Shown here: positions 20,447-28,710 of the stretch, in pieces
Position numbering within the stretch: position 1 is the stretch's first letter
Layout: the number at the start of each line of letters is the position of its first letter
Source: Pseudonocardia benzenivorans CB1190
Lineage (GTDB): Bacteria > Actinomycetota > Actinomycetes > Mycobacteriales > Pseudonocardiaceae
Assembly (NCBI RefSeq): GCF_000196675.2
Contig: NC_015312.1
Span: 6,960,501 to 7,024,500 of the forward strand
Length of the DNA stretch: 64,000 bases
Reading direction: 5' to 3'
Position numbers and translations under genes: made by a program
The notes under the pieces: generated by a model
What the model was told of the DNA's origin: nothing
The model's input: only the letters and a program-made list of their open reading frames with translations
Database searches by the model: none

Positions 20447-21319
20447 ATGGCCGAGAGCATCTCGCTGCTGGACTTCCTGCTTCGCCTGATCAACGACGAC
20501 GACCTGCGTCAGGAGTTCAACGCCGACCCCGAGGACACCCTCGAGGCGTACAACCTGACCGACCTGAGCGCCCAGGACGTCTACGACGCGCTGGTCCTCG
20601 CCCAGGACAGCCACCAGGCGAGCTTCGACCGGAACTACGACACCGGCTTCCACAACACCGTCCCGCCGGTCCCGGCCCACGCGGGCTACAGCGGCGGCGG
20701 CCACCACGACGGCGGCCACGGCCACAAGGAAGCCGTCGAGTACATCAACAAGTACATCACCAACAACTACGTCGACGACCGCGACACCATCGTCGACAAC
20801 TCGATCAACCAGAACATCGACAACCGCGGCGGCATCTTCAACCAGGACATCGACGTCGACTCCGTCGTGGCCTCGGGCGACGGCGCGGTGGCCGCGGGCA
20901 ACGACGTCCGTGACAACACCATCGTCTCCGGCGACGACAACATCCTGGCCGGCGGCAACGTCACCCAGACCGGCGACGTGACCGCGGGCGACGGCGGCGC
21001 CATCTCCTTCGGCGGCAACGCGACGGGCAACTACGAGGACAACGACACCACCTCGACCGTCACCAACTTCGGCGACGGCGCCGTCGCGGTCAACACCGCC
21101 GGCGCGGGCGGCACCGCGACCCAGACCACGACCCAGGCCGTCGACAACTCGACGACCAACACCACCACGCACACCAACTCGCACAACACCGACAGCGGCA
21201 ACATCAGCGACTCGTTCCAGAGCGACGACGACTTCACGCTCGGCTCCTACAACGACGTCGCCTCGCACAACACCGACAACAGCCAGGCCAACGACAACGA
21301 CGGGCTCGACATCGGCTGA
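20447..21319 (+). CDS. IniB-like protein, paralog 1
   Basis: A 290-aa acidic protein. Residues 1 to about 65 are an IniB N-terminal domain (SLLDFLLRLINDDDLRQEFNADPEDTLEAYNL followed by LSAQDVYDALVLAQD). After a Gly/His stretch, residues about 95-290 are Asn, Asp, Thr and Gly rich with short periodic units (DNSINQNIDNRGGIFNQDI, ASGDGAVAAGNDVRDN, AGGNVTQTGDVTAGDGG), which suggests a beta-roll or beta-solenoid. There is no signal peptide or TM helix. In mycobacteria IniB is induced by cell-wall inhibitors together with the dynamins IniA and IniC; its biochemical role is unresolved. A second, partly identical copy follows. Confidence 0.85.
   Translation: MAESISLLDFLLRLINDDDLRQEFNADPEDTLEAYNLTDLSAQDVYDALVLAQDSHQASFDRNYDTGFHNTVPPVPAHAGYSGGGHHDGGHGHKEAVEYINKYITNNYVDDRDTIVDNSINQNIDNRGGIFNQDIDVDSVVASGDGAVAAGNDVRDNTIVSGDDNILAGGNVTQTGDVTAGDGGAISFGGNATGNYEDNDTTSTVTNFGDGAVAVNTAGAGGTATQTTTQAVDNSTTNTTTHTNSHNTDSGNISDSFQSDDDFTLGSYNDVASHNTDNSQANDNDGLDIG
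20771..21198 (+). repeat. Near-identical segment shared with 21745-22172 (copy 1)
   Basis: This stretch aligns without gaps to 21745-22172. By eye I count about nine or ten base differences over 428 bases, far fewer than in the flanking N-terminal coding regions. It covers the Asn/Asp/Thr-rich part of IniB-like paralog 1. Confidence 0.85.
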
Positions 21320-21333
21320 CGCCTCCCGCGTCC

Positions 21334-21362
21334 GGTGGGGGCCGGCACGGCCGGCCCCCACC
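21334..21362 (+). terminator. Hairpin after IniB-like paralog 1
   Basis: A perfect 12-bp GC-rich stem (21334-21345 with 21351-21362) and a 5-nt loop lie 15 bases past the stop of paralog 1 and 80 bases before paralog 2. It may partially terminate transcription or protect the upstream message. Confidence 0.7.
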
Positions 21363-21441
21363 ACCACCGCTCCACCGCACGACACCGACTTCCTGACCCA
21401 GTTGCCGGCCGCGCGCCGGACCGCACACCACGGAGATCACC

Positions 21442-22293
21442 ATGGCCTCGCAGTCCCTCATCCAGCTCCTGCTCAGCCTGTTCGAGGACGAGGAGCAGCT
21501 CGCCGCCTTCCAGGCGAACCCCGATGCGTTCCTCGCGTCCTGCGGCATCACCGACCTCGAGCCCGGCGACGTCCACGAGGCGCTCGTCCTGCTGCGCGAC
21601 AGCCACGACGCCAGCTTCGACCGCGACTACAACACCGGCGGGCACCACCACCCGCAGCTGCCCCCGCCGCCGCACCCGAAGCCCGGCGAGGACCCGCACG
21701 AGGTGGCGGTCAAGTACCTGAACACCTACGTCACGAACAACTACATCGACGACCGCGACACCATCGTCGACAACTCGATCAACCAGAACATCGACAACCG
21801 CGGCGGCATCTTCAACCAGGACATCGACGTCGACTCCGTCGTCGCGTCCGGCGACGGCGCGGTGGCCGCGGGCAACGACGTCCGCGACAACACCATCGTC
21901 TCCGGCGACGACAACATCCTGGCCGGCGGCAACGTCACCCAGACCGGCGACGTGACCGCGGGCGACGGCGGCGCCATCTCCTTCGGCGGCGACGCCTCGG
22001 GCAACTACGAGGACAACGACACCACCTCGACCGTCACCAACTTCGGCGACGGCGCCGTCGCGGTCAACACCGCCGGCGCGGGCGGCACCGCGACCCAGGC
22101 CACGACCCAGGCCGTCGACAACTCGACGACCAACACCACCACGCACACCAACTCGCACAACACCGACAGCTTCAACATCGACGACTCGTTCCAGAGCGAC
22201 GACGACGCGACGGTGCTGTCGAACAACGACGTGCTCTCGCACAACACCGACAACAGCCAGGCCAACGACAACGACGTGGTCGACGTCCTCTGA
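21442..22293 (+). CDS. IniB-like protein, paralog 2
   Basis: A 283-aa acidic protein with the same order as paralog 1. Its own IniB N-terminal domain (SLIQLLLSLFEDEEQLAAFQANPDAFLASCGI, then LEPGDVHEALVLLRDSH) is clearly diverged, and a Pro/His linker differs too. From about residue 100 onward the Asn/Asp/Thr-rich region is nearly identical to paralog 1, ending SQANDNDVVDVL. The contrast implies recombination between the copies or selection on the repetitive region. The ATG follows GGAGATCACC. An imperfect hairpin separates it from the dynamin genes. Confidence 0.85.
   Translation: MASQSLIQLLLSLFEDEEQLAAFQANPDAFLASCGITDLEPGDVHEALVLLRDSHDASFDRDYNTGGHHHPQLPPPPHPKPGEDPHEVAVKYLNTYVTNNYIDDRDTIVDNSINQNIDNRGGIFNQDIDVDSVVASGDGAVAAGNDVRDNTIVSGDDNILAGGNVTQTGDVTAGDGGAISFGGDASGNYEDNDTTSTVTNFGDGAVAVNTAGAGGTATQATTQAVDNSTTNTTTHTNSHNTDSFNIDDSFQSDDDATVLSNNDVLSHNTDNSQANDNDVVDVL
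21745..22172 (+). repeat. Near-identical segment shared with 20771-21198 (copy 2)
   Basis: Second copy of the 428-base segment, offset 974 bases from the first. Differences cluster at a few codons (for example GTG-GCC-TCG against GTC-GCG-TCC, and AAC-GCG-ACG against GAC-GCC-TCG). Confidence 0.85.
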
Positions 22294-22346
22294 CACGGCC
22301 CGACCCGACCGGCGCAGGCTGCCGCACGGAGTAGCCTTCACGTGCG

Positions 22347-22406
22347 ACACGACGACCGGCCCCGCCTTCTCCCGGACCCGGGACGGTGGGGCCGGTCTCG
22401 TCGTGT
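22347..22406 (+). terminator. Imperfect long hairpin between IniB paralog 2 and the dynamin genes
   Basis: The arms 22347-22363 and 22388-22406 pair over 17 bp with a 2-nt bulge, and the 24-nt loop holds an internal CCCGG/CCGGG pair. It lies about 50 bases past the stop and 60 bases before the IniA-like start. Partial read-through would leave the dynamins expressed below the IniB proteins. Confidence 0.6.
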
Positions 22407-22467
22407 AACAAGGAACGGAACGCAGTCGAGGTCGCCGTCCGGCGGCCGGTGAGGGGGCGGGAACTCC

Positions 22468-24333
22468 GTGGCGGTTCCGGCAGCTGTCGACCTGGTCGAC
22501 CTGGCGCTCAAGGCGACCACGGCCTACCAGCGGCCCGACCTGGGACTGCGGCTCCAGCACACCCGCAAGCGCCTCGCCGACCCCACCGTCCGGGTGCTGA
22601 TCGTCGGCGAGTTCAAGCAGGGCAAGTCCCAGCTGGTCAACGCGCTCGTCAACGCCCCGGTCTGCCCGGTGGACGACGACATCGCCACGTCGGTGCCCAC
22701 CGTCGTGAAGTACGGGGAGACGGCGGCGGTGTCGCTGGTCCGCGACAACGGCCCCGACGACGACCGGCCCCCGGAGCGCACCGAGGTGCCCATCGGGCGG
22801 CTCGCCGAGTTCGTCTCCGAGGCCGGCAACCCCGACAACCGCGCGAAGCTCAGCTACGCCGAGGTCTCGTTGCCGCGCAAGCTCCTGGCGGGCGGTCTGG
22901 TGCTCGTCGACACCCCGGGCGTCGGTGGCCTGGGGTCCGCCCACGGCGCGGCGACGATGTCGGTGCTGCCCAGCGCCGACGCGGTGCTGCTCGTCTCCGA
23001 CGCGGCCCAGGAGTACACCGCGCCCGAGATGGAGTTCCTCGGCGCGGCGATGAAGCTGTGCCCGAACGTGGCGTGCGTCGTCACCAAGACCGACCTCTAC
23101 CCGCACTGGCGCCGGATCGTCGAGCTCGACCAGGGCCACCTGCAGCGGGCGGGCGTCACGGCCACGACGTTCCCGGTGTCCTCGACGCTGCGCCTGCACG
23201 CCGCGCAGACCCAGGACGCGGCGCTGATGGAGGAGTCGGGCTTCAAGGAGCTGATCGGCTTCCTGCTCAACCGGGTCGTCGCCCGCGCCGACGACCTCGA
23301 CCGCCGCTCCACCGCCCAGGACGTGCTCGACGTCTGCGAGCAGCTCGCGACCACGATGAAGTCCGAGCTCACCGCGCAGGAGGACCCGGAGCGGGCCGAG
23401 GCGCTCGTCGCCGACCTCACGGCGGCGAAGGCCCGGGCCGACGCGCTGCGCCAGCGCTCCGCCCGGTGGCAGACGACGCTCAACGACGGCGTCGCCGACC
23501 TCATCGCCGACATCGACTACGACCTGCGTGACCGCCTGCGCGCCATCGCCCGCGACGGCGAGCAGCTGCTCGAGGACGCCGACCCCGCCGACATCTGGGA
23601 CCAGTTCGCGGAGTGGTTGCACCAGCAGGTGTCCGCGGCGGCGTCGGCCAACTTCGTATGGACGGCCGAGCGGGCCCGCTACCTGGCCGGACAGGTCGCC
23701 GAGCACTTCGCCGAGGGCGCGGAGATCTCGTTGCCCGCGTTGCGGTTCGAGGACACCGTCGGCACCATGGGCGGCCGCGTCGGGGCGCTGGAACAGCCCG
23801 TCGACGAGAAGTTCGGCATCGGCCAGAAGCTGTTCACCGGTATGCGCGGCGGGTACGGCGGCCTGCTCATGATCGGTCTGGCCACGAGCATCGCCGGCCT
23901 CACCCTGCTCAACCCCATCTCGATCGGGGCCGGCCTCCTGTTCGGTGGCAAGACGGTCCGCGACGAGCGCAAACGGATGAAGCAACGCCGGCAGGCCGAG
24001 TCGAAGAACGCGCTGCGCCGCCACATCGACGAGGTGACCTTCCAGGTCTCCAAGGACTCCCGGGACATGCTCCGCCGCATCCAGCGCGACCTGCGCGACC
24101 ACTTCACGGTCCTGGCCGAGGAGGTGTCGACGTCGCTCGCCACGTCCGTGGCCGCCGCCCAGTCCGCGGTCAACACCGACGTCAACGTGCGGCAGGCCCG
24201 CATCCAGGACCTGCGCGCGGAGCTGAGCCGGGTCGAGGCGCTCGCCGAGCGGGCCCGCAAGCTCGCGGCGGGGGCCGGTCAGATCGCGGCCGCCCAGCCC
24301 GGCCAGGTCCCGTCCGGGCAGGTGCAGTCGTGA
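22468..24333 (+). CDS. iniA: Dynamin-like GTPase, IniA-type
   Basis: A 621-aa bacterial dynamin-like protein. The GTPase domain has G1 GEFKQGKSQ near residues 47-55, conserved threonines in DIATSVPTVVKYG (G2), G3 DTPGVGGLGS and G4 TKTD. Helical middle regions follow, and residues about 460-495 form a hydrophobic hairpin (GGLLMIGLATSIAGLTLLNPISIGAGLLFGG) for membrane insertion, as in mycobacterial IniA. The C-terminal helices would form the stalk. Mycobacterial IniA promotes membrane fission-like activity and tolerance to wall drugs. A GTG start lies after a GGGGCGGGAA purine stretch. Its stop overlaps the IniC-like start. Confidence 0.88.
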   Translation: MAVPAAVDLVDLALKATTAYQRPDLGLRLQHTRKRLADPTVRVLIVGEFKQGKSQLVNALVNAPVCPVDDDIATSVPTVVKYGETAAVSLVRDNGPDDDRPPERTEVPIGRLAEFVSEAGNPDNRAKLSYAEVSLPRKLLAGGLVLVDTPGVGGLGSAHGAATMSVLPSADAVLLVSDAAQEYTAPEMEFLGAAMKLCPNVACVVTKTDLYPHWRRIVELDQGHLQRAGVTATTFPVSSTLRLHAAQTQDAALMEESGFKELIGFLLNRVVARADDLDRRSTAQDVLDVCEQLATTMKSELTAQEDPERAEALVADLTAAKARADALRQRSARWQTTLNDGVADLIADIDYDLRDRLRAIARDGEQLLEDADPADIWDQFAEWLHQQVSAAASANFVWTAERARYLAGQVAEHFAEGAEISLPALRFEDTVGTMGGRVGALEQPVDEKFGIGQKLFTGMRGGYGGLLMIGLATSIAGLTLLNPISIGAGLLFGGKTVRDERKRMKQRRQAESKNALRRHIDEVTFQVSKDSRDMLRRIQRDLRDHFTVLAEEVSTSLATSVAAAQSAVNTDVNVRQARIQDLRAELSRVEALAERARKLAAGAGQIAAAQPGQVPSGQVQS

Positions 24334-25829
24334 GCGCGCCCGTCGTCGGGCAGGCCCCGCCGCTCGGCTCGACCGTCCGGCTGCTGTTGCGGCACACCAT
24401 GGAGGCCTACTCCGACAGCCCGCAGGCCCTCGGCTGGCTGCGCCACCATCTCGACCGTTTCGACGAGCCCCTGCGCGTCGCGATCGCCGGAAAGGTCAAG
24501 GCGGGCAAGTCGACGCTGCTCAACGCGCTGGTCGGGGAGGAGATCGCGCCGACCGACGCGGGGGAGTGCACGCGCGTCGTCACCTGGTACCAGGACGGGC
24601 ACTCGCCGCGGGTGCTCATGTACCCGAAGGCTGCCGCGCCCAAGCAGCTGACGATCCACCGCAACCGCGGCTCGCTCTCGTTCGACCTGATGGGGACCCC
24701 GACCGACCAGGTCGACCGGCTCGTCGTCGACTGGCCCTCGCAGAACCTCCGGTCGACGACGCTGATCGACACACCCGGGATCGCCTCGCTGTCGAGCGAC
24801 ACGTCGATGCGCGCGGGCGCGTTCCTCACCCCGGACGACGCCCCCACGCCCGCCGACGCCGTGATCTACCTGATGCGCCACCTGCACGCCACCGACGTGC
24901 GGTTCCTCGAGTCGTTCTTCGACCAGGGCGTCGCCAGGGCCACACCGGTCAACACGATCGCGGTGCTGTCGCGGGCCGACGAGATCGGCGTCGGCAGGCT
25001 CGACGCGCTCACCTCGGCCCGGCGCATCGCCCGTCGCTACCGGTCCGACGACAAGATCCGCGGCCTGTGCCAGACCGTCGTCGCCGTCGCGGGCCTGCTC
25101 GCCCAGTCGGGGCGGACGATGCGGCAGGACGAGTTCGCCGCCCTCGTCGCGCTCGCGGAGCTGCCGCGTGCCGACATGGACTCGCTGTTGCTGTCGGTCG
25201 ACCGGTTCGTCCGGGGCGAGGGTGTCGAACTCGCGCATCCCGACACCGACGCCCGGGCCCGGCTCATCGAGCGCTTCGGCCTGTTCGGTGTCCGGCTCGG
25301 CGTGACGCTGGTCCGGCAGGGCATCACCGACCCGACGCGCATCGCCGAGGAGCTCGTCCGCCGCAGTGGCCTCGAGGATCTCCGGCAGGTGCTGTCGACG
25401 CAGTTCACCGAGCGTCGTGACCTGCTGAAGTCGCGGTCGGCGCTGCTGGCCGTCGAGCTGGTCCTGCAGCGCGAGCCGCGCCCCGCGGCCACCGCGCTGG
25501 CGGCAGAGGTGGAGCGCATCCTTGCGGGGGCGCACGAGTTCGTCGAGCTGCGGATGCTGTCGGCGCTGCGTGCCGGCGCCGTCAAGCTCCCGTCCGACGC
25601 TCTCGACGAGGCCGAGCGCCTGCTCGGGGGCGAGGGCGGCTCCGCGGCGGCGCGCCTCGGGCTCGACCCGGGGATCCATCCCGAGGACCTGCGCCGCGCG
25701 GCCCTCGAGGCCGCGACCCGCTGGAAGCGCCGCGCCGAGAGCCCGCTGTCGAGCCGGGCGACCGCCGACGCCGCGCGCATCGTCGTCCGCAGCTGCGAGG
25801 GGATGCTGGCGAGCCTGCAGCGCTACTGA
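24330..25829 (+). CDS. iniC: Dynamin-like GTPase, IniC-type
   Basis: A 499-aa dynamin-like protein, close to the usual IniC length. The GTPase domain has G1 GKVKAGKST near residues 51-59, G2 threonine in GECTRVVTW, G3 DTPGIASLS, and G4 SRAD in place of the classical (N/T)KxD, a substitution typical of IniC. Unlike IniA, it has no obvious hydrophobic hairpin, so it may act as a soluble partner. The GTG start overlaps the IniA-like stop as GTGA, implying equimolar production and a hetero-complex. Confidence 0.87.
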   Translation: MSAPVVGQAPPLGSTVRLLLRHTMEAYSDSPQALGWLRHHLDRFDEPLRVAIAGKVKAGKSTLLNALVGEEIAPTDAGECTRVVTWYQDGHSPRVLMYPKAAAPKQLTIHRNRGSLSFDLMGTPTDQVDRLVVDWPSQNLRSTTLIDTPGIASLSSDTSMRAGAFLTPDDAPTPADAVIYLMRHLHATDVRFLESFFDQGVARATPVNTIAVLSRADEIGVGRLDALTSARRIARRYRSDDKIRGLCQTVVAVAGLLAQSGRTMRQDEFAALVALAELPRADMDSLLLSVDRFVRGEGVELAHPDTDARARLIERFGLFGVRLGVTLVRQGITDPTRIAEELVRRSGLEDLRQVLSTQFTERRDLLKSRSALLAVELVLQREPRPAATALAAEVERILAGAHEFVELRMLSALRAGAVKLPSDALDEAERLLGGEGGSAAARLGLDPGIHPEDLRRAALEAATRWKRRAESPLSSRATADAARIVVRSCEGMLASLQRY

Positions 25830-25898
25830 CCGCCCGTCGAGGAGCGTCCGGAAACCGACCCGACCGGGTCAGCCTCGTGGTCGTGGTCGCCTCGGGTC

Positions 25899-25931
25899 GG
25901 GGTGGCGCCGGGCTGGAGGCGACGCCACCCC
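25899..25931. terminator. Bidirectional terminator between iniC-like and iorA-like genes
   Basis: A 9-bp stem (GGGGTGGCG at 25899-25907 with CGCCACCCC at 25923-25931) with a 15-nt loop sits between two convergent stops, 70 bases past iniC and 7 bases past the minus-strand stop. Confidence 0.65.
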
Positions 25932-25937
25932 GGGTTC

Positions 25938-26396
25938 CTAGGACATCTTCTCGGCCGCGCTCATGATCGCCTCGCGGATGCGGAAGTAGGTGCCGCATCG
26001 GCAGACGTTCTCGATCGCCCGGATGTCCTCGTCCGTGGGAGAGCTGGTGCGCTTCAGCAACGCCACCGCGGCCATGATCTGACCGGGCTGGCAGTAGCCG
26101 CACTGGGCGACGTCGTACTCCAGCCACGCTTCCTGGACCGGGTGGAGCTTGTCGCCGTCGGCAAGGCCCTCGATCGTCGTGACCTCGCGCCCCTCTGCGG
26201 CCGACACCTTCACCGAGCAGGGACGGATGTCCTCACCGTCGAGAAAGCTCGTGCACGCCTTGCAGACGTTGATGCCGCACCCGTACTTCGGCCCGGTCAC
26301 CCCCAACTTGTCCCGGAGGGCCCACAGCAGCGGGAGATCCTCGGGGGCGTCGACGGTGACGGGGTTGCCGTTGAGAGTGAATCCGTAGACGGGCAT
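25938..26396 (-). CDS. (2Fe-2S) small subunit of a molybdenum hydroxylase (IorA-like)
   Basis: A 152-aa electron-transfer subunit. The N-terminal plant-type ferredoxin cluster is bound by Cys residues in YGCGINVCKACTSFLDG plus PCSV. The C-terminal helical cluster is bound by CGYCQPGQIM and CRCGTYFRIREAI. This is the length and layout of IorA, the small subunit of isoquinoline 1-oxidoreductase and related aldehyde dehydrogenases. It passes electrons from the Mo site to an unknown acceptor. It starts 4 bases after the stop of the large subunit, so both are one operon. Confidence 0.9.
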   Translation of the reverse strand: MPVYGFTLNGNPVTVDAPEDLPLLWALRDKLGVTGPKYGCGINVCKACTSFLDGEDIRPCSVKVSAAEGREVTTIEGLADGDKLHPVQEAWLEYDVAQCGYCQPGQIMAAVALLKRTSSPTDEDIRAIENVCRCGTYFRIREAIMSAAEKMS

Positions 26397-26400
26397 CTGA

Positions 26401-28710
26401 TCACCCTTCGGGGAAGGCCGGCGGGGGGAGCTGGCCGGGCGGGAACGGATCGAAGTCGATCGGGTGGTTGATCGGGAACGTACGCGGGCGCACGCCGGTC
26501 GCGCGGGCGTAGGCGTTCGCGATGGCACCGGTCGGCGCGGAACTGCCGACCTCGCCCGCACCGCCGAGCGGACCGTCGTGGGACGGCATGATGATGATCT
26601 CCAGATCGGAGGGGAAGTCCTTCTGCCGCGCGAAGTGGTACTGGCTGTAGCTGCCCTCCAGCGGCAGCCCGTCGACGACGTGCAGGCCGGCCTTGAGCGT
26701 CAACGAGATCGCCTCGGCGAGCCCACCCTGCATCTGCGCCTCCAGGCCGAGCGGGTTGATCACCTTGCCGACGTCCACGGCCATGACCGCCTTCGTCACC
26801 AGAGGGTTCTTCGGGTCGCGGCAGTCGAGCTCGATCAGCGCCGCGGTGTGGCTGCGGCTCTCGACGTGGACGCCGATGCCCTGCGCGAAGCCGGTGGGCA
26901 TGCGGCGGCCCCAGTCCCCGGCATCGACGACGGCGTCGAGGACGGCGCGGGTCCGCTCCGACTTCAGTGTGGAGCGGCGGAACTCGACGGGGTCGACGCC
27001 GAGCCGCTCGGCGATCTCGTCGACGAACATCTCCTCGCTTCCGCGCGCGGTCTGGTTCGGCACGCTGCGGTAGCTGCTCGTCGGGATGCCCAGCGACAGT
27101 TCGGTCTGCCGCTTGTCGTAGACCCCGAAGTTGTACGGCGAGGCCACGAAGGTCAGGAACACGGCCTGCCCGAACGCGTCGTTGGCCACGGCCTGCTTCG
27201 CGCCCTCGGGTAGCGCGGTCGCGGTTGCTGTGAGGATCTCGCCGAGCCCGTGGCGGTAGTCGGTCGACACCCCGCAGACGCGTTGCTCGAGGGTCGCGAC
27301 CTGTCCCGCGACGAGCGTCGCCCGGAAGTTCTGGACGTTGGCAGGCCGGCACCGGCCGTGGCGCATGTCGTCGGTGCGGTGCCACATGAGCTTGATCGGT
27401 TTGCCGACGGCCTTCGAGATGAGCGCCGCCTCCATGGCCGTGTCGAAGAAGACCCGCCGGCCGAATCCGCCGCCGCAAGGCACGACATGCGCCTTCACGG
27501 CCTTCTGCGGCAGGCCCAGTTCGACCGCAATCTTCTGCTGGGCGACGATCGGCGCCTGGAAGCCGCTCCAGATCTCCGCGCCGCCCGGCCGCACGTCCGC
27601 GATCGCGCATTCGGTCTCGAGGAACGCGTGCGACGCCGACGGCCACTCGTACGAGGCCTCGACGGTGACGGCCCCGAGCGCGGGCGCGGCGAACGGCAGC
27701 GCGGCCTTCTTCAGCTTCTGCATGATCGAGTCGTTGGACTCGTTCGGGACCGGACCCGCGGAGAACGTGGCGTCGACCGCGCACACGGCGGCGCGTGCCT
27801 GCTCGAACGTCTCGGCGACCACGGCGACCCCCGAGGGGATCGTGGCGACCGCGAGGACCCCGGGCATCGCCTCGATCGCACCGCGGTTGGCCAGCGACCG
27901 GAACGTGCCGTTCCAGGTGGGGGCCCGGCGGATCATCGTCGGGAGCGCGCCTGGCACCTGGAGGTCCATCGTGAAGCGCTTGCGCCCGGTCACGATGTCC
28001 AACGCGTCGACACGCCGGACCGGCGTGCCGACGATCTTGTGGTCGGACGCGGCCTTGGGGACGACCGCGCCGACCTGCAGCGCGGGGTCCGCCGCCGGGC
28101 GCGAGAGCTCGCCGAACGTGGCCGTGCGTCCGTCGTCGGAGGTCACGGACCCGCCCGACGTGGTCAGCGACCCGACGGGCAGACCCCACTCGACGGCGGC
28201 GGCCGCCAGCATCCGGGCGCGCGCGGTCGCGGCGAGGACGCGGACGGGGTCGTAGAACGCCCGGATCGTCGAGGAGCCCGCCGTCATCTGGTTGAGCACG
28301 AGCTCGGGGCGGGCGTCGGCGCAGGTGACCTCGACCTGGTCCATCCGCAGGTCGAGCTCTTCCGCGATCAGCATGCCCAGCGCGGTCGTGATGCCTTGAC
28401 CCATCTCGATCCGGGGAACGCCCATCCTGGCGACGCCGTCCTCGCCGATCTCCAGCTTGACCAGCGGCATCGTCGGTGCGGACGCCACCACCAGTGCCTC
28501 ACCGATGTCGAACATCTCCTCGACGCTCGGCGCGGAGGGTAGCGCGGCCGCAGCGGCGTCGGGGGCAACTGCGTCGAAGGTGATCCGGGTGGCGACGGCC
28601 AGTGCGGGGACGCCGAGAAGGTAGGTCATGAACCGCCGCCGCCCCAGGGCGACCTCGAGCATCCGAGGTCGTTCGGCGGTGGTGGCCGGGGTTCGGTCGT
28701 GTCGAGTCAT
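26401..28710 (-). CDS. Molybdopterin-binding large subunit (IorB-like), Tat-exported
   Basis: A 769-aa xanthine-dehydrogenase-family catalytic subunit. The N-terminus carries a twin-arginine signal (GRRRFMTYLLGVPALAVA) around residues 23-40. Later come GMGI-type Mo-domain motifs such as RIEMGQGITTALG, CGGGFGRRVFFD, RSVPNQTARGSEE and the C-terminal GGAGEVGSSAPTGAIANA, which holds the base-catalyst Glu. The order and split resemble IorB. The small subunit would be carried out with it by hitch-hiking. No XdhC-like or Mo-cofactor insertion gene is nearby, so maturation must be encoded elsewhere. Substrate (N-heterocycle or aldehyde) cannot be decided. Confidence 0.88.
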   Translation of the reverse strand: MTRHDRTPATTAERPRMLEVALGRRRFMTYLLGVPALAVATRITFDAVAPDAAAAALPSAPSVEEMFDIGEALVVASAPTMPLVKLEIGEDGVARMGVPRIEMGQGITTALGMLIAEELDLRMDQVEVTCADARPELVLNQMTAGSSTIRAFYDPVRVLAATARARMLAAAAVEWGLPVGSLTTSGGSVTSDDGRTATFGELSRPAADPALQVGAVVPKAASDHKIVGTPVRRVDALDIVTGRKRFTMDLQVPGALPTMIRRAPTWNGTFRSLANRGAIEAMPGVLAVATIPSGVAVVAETFEQARAAVCAVDATFSAGPVPNESNDSIMQKLKKAALPFAAPALGAVTVEASYEWPSASHAFLETECAIADVRPGGAEIWSGFQAPIVAQQKIAVELGLPQKAVKAHVVPCGGGFGRRVFFDTAMEAALISKAVGKPIKLMWHRTDDMRHGRCRPANVQNFRATLVAGQVATLEQRVCGVSTDYRHGLGEILTATATALPEGAKQAVANDAFGQAVFLTFVASPYNFGVYDKRQTELSLGIPTSSYRSVPNQTARGSEEMFVDEIAERLGVDPVEFRRSTLKSERTRAVLDAVVDAGDWGRRMPTGFAQGIGVHVESRSHTAALIELDCRDPKNPLVTKAVMAVDVGKVINPLGLEAQMQGGLAEAISLTLKAGLHVVDGLPLEGSYSQYHFARQKDFPSDLEIIIMPSHDGPLGGAGEVGSSAPTGAIANAYARATGVRPRTFPINHPIDFDPFPPGQLPPPAFPEG

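Noticed and set aside
21247-24102. A very long open frame on the minus strand opposite the iniB-like and iniA-like genes
   Set aside because: It is the mirror of GC-rich codons in the repetitive IniB region and IniA; its translation is Val/Asp/Gly/Arg-rich without domains, whereas the plus strand encodes recognisable proteins.
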